Shown here: positions 15,801-18,457 of the stretch, piece by piece
Position numbering within the stretch: position 1 is the first letter of the stretch
How the letters are laid out: every line of letters starts with the position of its first letter
Assembly: GCA_947589615.1 (NCBI GenBank)
Contig: CANQBU010000009.1
Location: 1 to 18,457 of the forward strand
Direction of reading: 5' to 3'
Origin: an uncultured Clostridia bacterium
Lineage (GTDB): Bacteria; Bacillota; Clostridia; Christensenellales; UBA1242
Length of the DNA stretch: 18,457 nucleotides
The notes under the pieces: model-generated
Told to the model about the DNA's origin: nothing
Databases searched by the model: none
What the model saw: only the letters and a program-made list of their open reading frames with translations
Made by a program: the position numbers and the translations under genes

Positions 15801-18457
15801 TCTTATACAAAAAACGACTATAAATTAAGTTTTGAAATAACTCAAAGAGAGATTACTATTAGCAATACCGATCTAAGCATGCGTATTACAAAGCAGTTTG
15901 ATGGATTTGCTAGTCTTCCAGCCGCTTTAATTGATACTGAAGTAGATAAAAACGGCTATCTTATTTCAGGCGAAAGTAAGGGCTCAGGGCGTGACAAATA
16001 TCGCCTTGCTGGTGATATATTGAAGATTTCTAATAATAGTCGCTATTCTGATGACACAATTGAAAACAATAAAATAATAACAATCGTTTTTGCAAATGAT
16101 GACGACCATTTAAATTATAATATCACATGGCATGGCATAAAACTTGATGGCACTAATGATAATGCCAATATTTTAGGTGATATTACTTCAATAGTATTTA
16201 AATTCAGACAGGTAATTTATGATTACGACTTTGTCGATGACGGCGTTAAGGCCCCAGAAGGGAAAATATTTGAAATCGAATATAGTGATAATAGAATCGA
16301 ATCTTTGATTGATAATATATACAAAATTGAAGATGGAAAATATACATTCTTTGCTACGAGACAAGGTTATCATCAAATACGTTTTGAATATTGCTTTGAT
16401 ACGCCTTCTAATCCTCATAAAGGAACGTCTCTTGAAGAAATTAAAAAGGATTCTACTCTTACTGGCATAGGAAAAGAATTTCTTATTGCGGCAGCTGCGG
16501 CTACAGTAAGCGGAGAGGGGCTTCCACTTGATGTAATCTGGGCAAAAGATGTCATTACAATTACAATTATCGCTGATACGAAAAATGAAAATACAAAAAT
16601 TACATGGAAAAACACAACAACTTCTGATCACGGTGAAGAACCGGTTAAAGGAGAAGTGGAAATTACCGCAGAATATTTTGACAGTTTTGAAGTGTCACTG
16701 AGTATAATCCCAGGATATAAGATAGTATCAATCGCCGAAACAACGGCATTTACGATAAAAAGCGGATATCTTACATCTAAGTCGGGCGAGACGACACGAA
16801 CTGGCAACTTTATCCTCACAAATGTTCAAGAAAGTGATACAGTTAATGTAACAATAGAAGAAATTGTTGTTACAGTCAAACTTGATTATCATTATGAAGG
16901 TCAATATTTCCAACATACACTTCCGGTAAAAACTGAGGGGCCTGAGGCAGCTAATGCTTTCTGGAAGGATGAGCAACAAATTAATGGCGAATTATATAAG
17001 ATGGAAATCTCTTATTCCAATCTTAAAGCTAACCACTTACCTTTCCCTCATACAGTTAATGAACTTTGGGCTTTCACTGGATGGGAAGATGTAGAAGATA
17101 TTAGTGTAGCCCTTTGGACATTAATAGATGGAGAAAATTTTGTTGCTAGTGAAACGCAAGATCGCACATTCTCTTATACTGCGACATGGAAATTGGGCGA
17201 ATTTAAGCTTACAATATCCTCTAAAGAAGGCTCACCAGAACCTGACGAAATTAAAGTTGCGACAGTTAAAGAGGGTGAACCTCGTAAATTAATTGAGAAA
17301 AATGAAGAAGGTGTATACATCCTTCATTATACAGACAACTTCATTATTTTCATAAAGGGTAAAGCATTCTATAAATTTGACCAAGCTCAATTAACTCTTA
17401 CAACTGTTAGTGCACCTCCAGAAACATCATATGATACGGTTAACACGACCCAACATGGAAGTTTCATTGATATTGGCGACAAGCCTTATGATTATTTCCA
17501 AATCAACGATGTCAGAACGGATATTGCAGTAGTTATAAACTATATCCAAGCGACAATAACAATAACGACCGATGCCGCTGCTGGAGAAATTACAGACACG
17601 ATTGAGGAGACGTCCCCTAAAGGAAACATAGGAGGAGACTACACATTGGGACTTGGCGATATTACTATCTCCGAGTTCTTCAAACAGCAAACTTCCGCAG
17701 TAGACAGATACACATGCGAAAGACAAAGAACATATTATCAATCCGGTTGGACATATAAAAAAGACAAGGCGGCGACGGTTCATGGTCTTGAAGAAAATTT
17801 GCAAACTTTAATCACAAAATTACTAGGTTATGACCCATATCAAGATGAAACAATCGACTTGCATGCATATTTTAAAGGCTATACATATGATGTTACCTTT
17901 GAAATCGGGGAGGACTTCAAAAAGGATTTACCAGATGTAAAATTTACAGGTGATGATGCAGGCAAACCAACGACTACAACAAGACAGATTGAATATGGCA
18001 TTCTTTTAGAGGCAAAAGACATCCCTGAGCTTGCTTCGGGCGACGCAAAATATATTTGGGCAATAGGAGAAGGTGAAGATTTAATAGCATTCTCACCAAG
18101 ACCAACAAACACCTACTTCTTACTTGGAACTCATATTACAAACAGTGACGAAGGCGTAAATCCTAAAATTACCTTATCGGCAAGAAGAGGTCTTGCAGAA
18201 TATAAAGTTAAAATTGAGATTTCTGGGCATATTGACCAACTTGAAAAGCTTATGTCGGGTGAAGATAATGTTAATCTTACCGTTGAAGGTGATAAGAAGA
18301 TTACAGATCAATTTGATATTATAAACCGCACAGATAAGTCATTTACATTCACACTTAAGACTGGATATACACTGAAAGTTAATGAAAAAGGTGGATTTAC
18401 CCATACTAATGTTAAAATAAATGATGGTAAAAGGTTTATCGAAACTTTCTCAATAAA
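6885..18457 (+). CDS. Giant secreted multi-domain surface protein, 3'-truncated by the window edge
   Basis: One frame stays open from ATG 6885 to the right edge: 3,857 complete codons and no stop. AGGAGG (6874-6879) lies five bases before the start, which favours Met1 over Met5. Residues 1-25 are a signal peptide (FRKMLKK, a Leu/Val core, then PSR). No good lipobox is present, so the protein is secreted or held by a C-terminal anchor outside the window. Residues about 78-205 are a GLUG-type segment (WIPIG at 115, FYGNGHKI, GLFGY at 157-161). The rest is a long series of beta-rich, Ig-like modules. It includes starts of InlB-repeat type (near 403, 1217, 2159 and 3329), strand ends of the A-x-W or AW type (1354, 1594, 2260, 3433), and YDG/MBG-like domains at about 2633-3090. 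Cys is rare. I see no enzyme motif, near-identical repeat or frameshift. An adhesin or surface-layer-like role is inferred from architecture only. Confidence 0.9.
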   Translation, partial: MFRKMLKKCYLLVAVLLMVGGICLLPSRTKELNGTQQSGVSSAAGLTPTSTSRYGETVYIIPGDNIVDVNNPSKNVYGGYYLEAIAESIKNGESTYVNASIYLEGDIDLGGGRQWIPIGIYGNPFKGSFYGNGHKISNIMIDERAVHAGSDGSKYYGLFGYIEGATIADVRISGEQSFNPTTTPTAAGTLVGYAKNSAIINCYEESTIINGSRARHMKIGVDGTPTELKSIGKCEGTTYYSNKKTSYSGTYTASDVPSADSSEVDVETGSLANGLVATLTVSQPSFNNGITGAFGFYRIKNDGAQEFYNPYDPLKQTSGTTKGIRVLLKEDGSFDDGGPSKARFFLSKAPVYREDVNKDNYASYNDRVFALKEGTKLPNTYKWTAVNAAIALDKDVPSAVETVTLNAGYGGENGVGSARTATITNYPYDMSFLTYFKLYPGYVRRLGYTFTGMSEGATYNNANSLDLFVSGDTVKLGNERDWPLPLNFLKQFPHAGKTYTMGWASTEEGRGLSVRLARASDEGGNFTKVMDIDKGRTEISLSSQPSSDGFTKYIDYKTNATITADTFTFTITLQAGYRISFANFASTNTGTTSNQEGITIGASAPFLTNVKSGAYPCFNAGTGKDAAYVTAGKNYDSYYPTYVTGEWTNKNLTNNNLTREYKFTVGNIVGADGIIYLVVERDWLTVDVTPTKNTSLSNATTSGNLQFTWTLLQSKSASASEDTRQNLFFFTSSKDATTGSSSIENTNGGQVFLKIRRLETPAVKFNLTDGNFIIAIGAQTLTSSPYDEGPSNSGTNPNQVLKQGTSTAGYFPTWIFDIIANPDNSDFNNIANENHKIQLICGTLRTWIHIIATADGTSQLEQDIGGLGVFINNWDSANIPEGGQVNIPSDLFSISTSNHDEIYVLKNGKYKADSFEVFKGNSTADGDQIDTGNFVDGGDRFSYWTGASENKRIFQIAAGSDNAIKYTLRIHFIEQTYATNFKYMVKQDKGDPIEITNTSLLFGAVPDKSTYSNCKPSDPQESPHRTISFTLSEVGKGVLAYDNVEVSGSCIFSQGPKDKSSISRNGEGVATDGTYNFTFNPGYHVTTITFYFTFKTVDFNIDTLWYKGEGDGRKITGAMDPILKTFRFACTEDGQSLSLQATEEQNGTKIDAISIDSQYYLLGWYISAGKIYLTGAFDTFMSDQGALQAIAKALGTNLGISNFKYNDLMPNVGLRTVHVNYKADNVGNGAFYDSTKTKLTTDDAKIVSAGSITWNWPDDQAGKSTSFDINSNVFFNIGHTLSGYTTKYSTLSGLLNGSFSLGVENFADIFNIAVANIAHMNGNRTVWEAFIAETDDDEHNYSGYREKTIDLVTAWTVIDYIFQIDTREISSTIKVNVGDQITFEIDAKSKNGNAYYYLKSNGSTQYKMERREGDELQGYVAVGFKIYMIKDAIFGEYNLPIDALENDGKKKFETLDALNAETLAKILYDSASGEDFRFSVNSEDKPIKIVTLRDPAKYYLILKSSPYYTYELKDKSTGRDVAFIDDDGNAIIIATFDAKPTRPETLFNVIRNGYEVRSEDIGSSNKLWIAQGTNEKYDFEAQWKDTTDITIYPAWIRTSQTTETKIEKTTDADGHPENDTYYLGYAHDFLNGLLKEGANVRETIEDKEVPGATKPGNVPSNAGIDNLLINGEYIRNYYFKISFKGEDLPVVSKQVLNLTDLNKGAGEYTITFVIVVDDGCLIEGYKIKDGLPGDYATTYEMTAAMTITLAQNTIEFFDQSLHTIYTGTDEFVPVDGDAQRAQPSYTELNSYGSFYFKYYWNGKTLSTVDKQGDVHNGETPYFKAFKVVDTTFEVGENKTLRMYLNSNFSDRIANNTNFAQVFNNVASDEAGYYVDRPTLKIEQAKFTIDLKAKVFTIPNVETKVSVAREGNITVGKSTFKYKLSEITLLPGRTARLAKDHAVDSEDFKVYDLIINDVRDNKNFEWNLSGTVEILDEKNALKLTYTVGYLTATNGALNEITSDYESQHALIKLTSVSIAGNKVTFKGDGDTSTEEASRDSFFYVEDSSLTSYFAYNYDITNNKLTIYINETLINKATLAYTLKADSTTVTVTEKGNFKLFGVLQNPILVTTNTIKEDIFANSRPSYDDYTYSFDTTGGTSTLSLNGGGDYQMLLSDVVKVDIDYDGGHVLRDNEVATKNPLAKREVIKETIYVSSTEKGSFTNDKPSYNYDYLDNGTYTYNGVEFSSYQMTGSYLTISQSNDIGPHKFMSTQGGRTVSVIANWEFKELVVSANNTKITMQAAKNALTLNLSEMVNLTLPNSYAKLQTDILKETYTLTKNDDSGVSFVADHNQIFTIVDNNNFVTTDLTGDYTLTLVVLFKEKSEDKAPTKATTPFTIHLEIKINVLNVSITDPVENGENKLQFNNTEREGEIALTFTTVEGGRHDETTSYYVRTLSEIEVNDVEDPKSNITAKTYIKNADGGKGASEKIRYAQKYIIELTIKDAYQKIFEFADVAGNKSIKDLDFEIYKYEIDLDDYASVITPSKMFGEEEPEHITYWIEIKGNAKYDNADHPTNAGDIVWLWFDRETPDAEGHNEIGQYDLSNPRFNEDDSARLAYYKQNYSIKNPEEFTGKSKFTINNPNTDILIELQDHLTYIYNGGTLSSISAEYTNDTEYGYKLSGNAGSEEVSVYFKMYYKYRDEGGTEKTVLIPSSERGKYAREYLSFTVNNHKKYVGKYTVSVALAGDAAPQSGGGKGLWLGVKFVNGEKAEVEVTPRPLIVTGATKVFDGNEKLSFTKQDDVISGNCIFTFAELDIANHTGYIAGDKVTIQGNITGDGKYESFKRGDHLLSLDTEDGHCYTLQIQEGGANITITPAKKAVALAGKPSLTYGEISAEGGAGNADTARTGIYGEGTSVTAASIAELLALVYTSDDYVGIVDPIDHIISHDSFKVTNIQIVDAKYSTGGYLKVGTYQFIITVISSDFTFEDEDITRASYTKNDYKLSFEITQREITISNTDLSMRITKQFDGFASLPAALIDTEVDKNGYLISGESKGSGRDKYRLAGDILKISNNSRYSDDTIENNKIITIVFANDDDHLNYNITWHGIKLDGTNDNANILGDITSIVFKFRQVIYDYDFVDDGVKAPEGKIFEIEYSDNRIESLIDNIYKIEDGKYTFFATRQGYHQIRFEYCFDTPSNPHKGTSLEEIKKDSTLTGIGKEFLIAAAAATVSGEGLPLDVIWAKDVITITIIADTKNENTKITWKNTTTSDHGEEPVKGEVEITAEYFDSFEVSLSIIPGYKIVSIAETTAFTIKSGYLTSKSGETTRTGNFILTNVQESDTVNVTIEEIVVTVKLDYHYEGQYFQHTLPVKTEGPEAANAFWKDEQQINGELYKMEISYSNLKANHLPFPHTVNELWAFTGWEDVEDISVALWTLIDGENFVASETQDRTFSYTATWKLGEFKLTISSKEGSPEPDEIKVATVKEGEPRKLIEKNEEGVYILHYTDNFIIFIKGKAFYKFDQAQLTLTTVSAPPETSYDTVNTTQHGSFIDIGDKPYDYFQINDVRTDIAVVINYIQATITITTDAAAGEITDTIEETSPKGNIGGDYTLGLGDITISEFFKQQTSAVDRYTCERQRTYYQSGWTYKKDKAATVHGLEENLQTLITKLLGYDPYQDETIDLHAYFKGYTYDVTFEIGEDFKKDLPDVKFTGDDAGKPTTTTRQIEYGILLEAKDIPELASGDAKYIWAIGEGEDLIAFSPRPTNTYFLLGTHITNSDEGVNPKITLSARRGLAEYKVKIEISGHIDQLEKLMSGEDNVNLTVEGDKKITDQFDIINRTDKSFTFTLKTGYTLKVNEKGGFTHTNVKINDGKRFIETFSI
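7116..7500 (+). other. GLUG-type beta-helix segment of the giant protein
   Basis: Codons 78-205 encode a pattern seen in GLUG-motif surface proteins: a helix (GYYLEAIAESI), LEGDIDLGG, WIPIG, FKGSFYGNGHKISNI, YYGLFGYIEGATIADV, then a short AGTLVGYAKNSAIINCYEES turn. These segments are thought to form a right-handed beta-helix. This is the most clearly recognisable domain of the protein and sits directly after the secretion signal. Confidence 0.7.
14781..16150 (+). other. YDG/MBG-like Ig module cluster of the giant protein
   Basis: Codons about 2633-3090 hold several modules resembling MBG and YDG domains of bacterial adhesins. YIYNGGTL opens the first. VTPRPLIVTGATKVFDGNE (from residue 2752) opens a YDG-like unit that closes at ITITPAKKAV (near 2853). 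An MBG-like unit with LTYGE and VGTYQFIITV then runs to ITQREITI (near 2985-2992), and a second YDG-like unit begins at KQFDG (3003). The alternation of a closing ITxxx strand and a new K-x-FDG opening is typical of stalk regions. Module boundaries are approximate. Confidence 0.55.

Noticed and set aside
8225..18112. Many 60-150-codon open frames on the minus strand and in other frames
   Set aside because: All lie inside the single long frame from 6885, have no ribosome binding sites in context and show no protein-like motifs; they are shadows.
6885..18457. Tandem DNA repeats, CRISPR array or mobile element inside the long right-hand region
   Set aside because: No near-identical repeats, regularly spaced repeats, inverted terminal repeats or transposase motifs were seen; similarity between modules is only at the protein level.

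Overview
The window looks like the chromosome of a low-GC, Gram-positive-type bacterium (Bacillota), probably an uncultured gut-type lineage. The base composition is AT-rich. Almost every gene has a clear GGAGG-like ribosome binding site. Trp is encoded by TGG and no TGA is read through, so the standard bacterial code applies, not the Mycoplasma code. The gene content also fits: Der, PlsY, two DUF1292 (YrzB-type) proteins, a lipoprotein, and a giant secreted protein with GLUG, YDG/MBG and InlB-repeat-like segments. I am fairly confident of the phylum. An order such as Christensenellales is only a guess.

Layout. Positions 3-323 hold the end of an ASCH-domain protein, and 367-897 a small stand-alone caspase/CHAT-like protein with a visible His/Cys pair. 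Then come the ribosome-assembly GTPase gene der (989-2299) and plsY (2306-3118), which are tightly linked. A near-consensus promoter at 3124-3153 drives two paralogous DUF1292 genes (3177-3836 and 3872-4306). All of these are on the plus strand and end at a perfect 15-bp bidirectional terminator (4330-4365). From the other side, a minus-strand operon runs into the same terminator: trpS (5602-6663) followed by an Ig-like/beta-helix lipoprotein gene (4368-5582). A 221-bp divergent intergenic region (6664-6884) carries back-to-back promoters. From 6885 one reading frame stays open to the right edge (18457): at least 3,857 codons of a giant secreted, beta-rich, modular surface protein whose C-terminus lies outside the window.

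How the genes fit together. The left half is housekeeping (ribosome maturation, phospholipid synthesis, tryptophan charging) mixed with small poorly characterised proteins. The right two thirds is one cell-surface gene. The lipoprotein and the giant protein, on opposite sides of the trpS promoter region, both combine a signal peptide, Ig-like beta domains and beta-helix-like segments, so this looks like a small cell-envelope locus. No CRISPR array, transposase, phage gene, tRNA or rRNA was seen. The best leads for something undescribed are the minimal CHAT-like protein beside the ASCH gene, the recurring GY-centred module in the giant protein, and the N-terminal region of the first DUF1292 paralogue.
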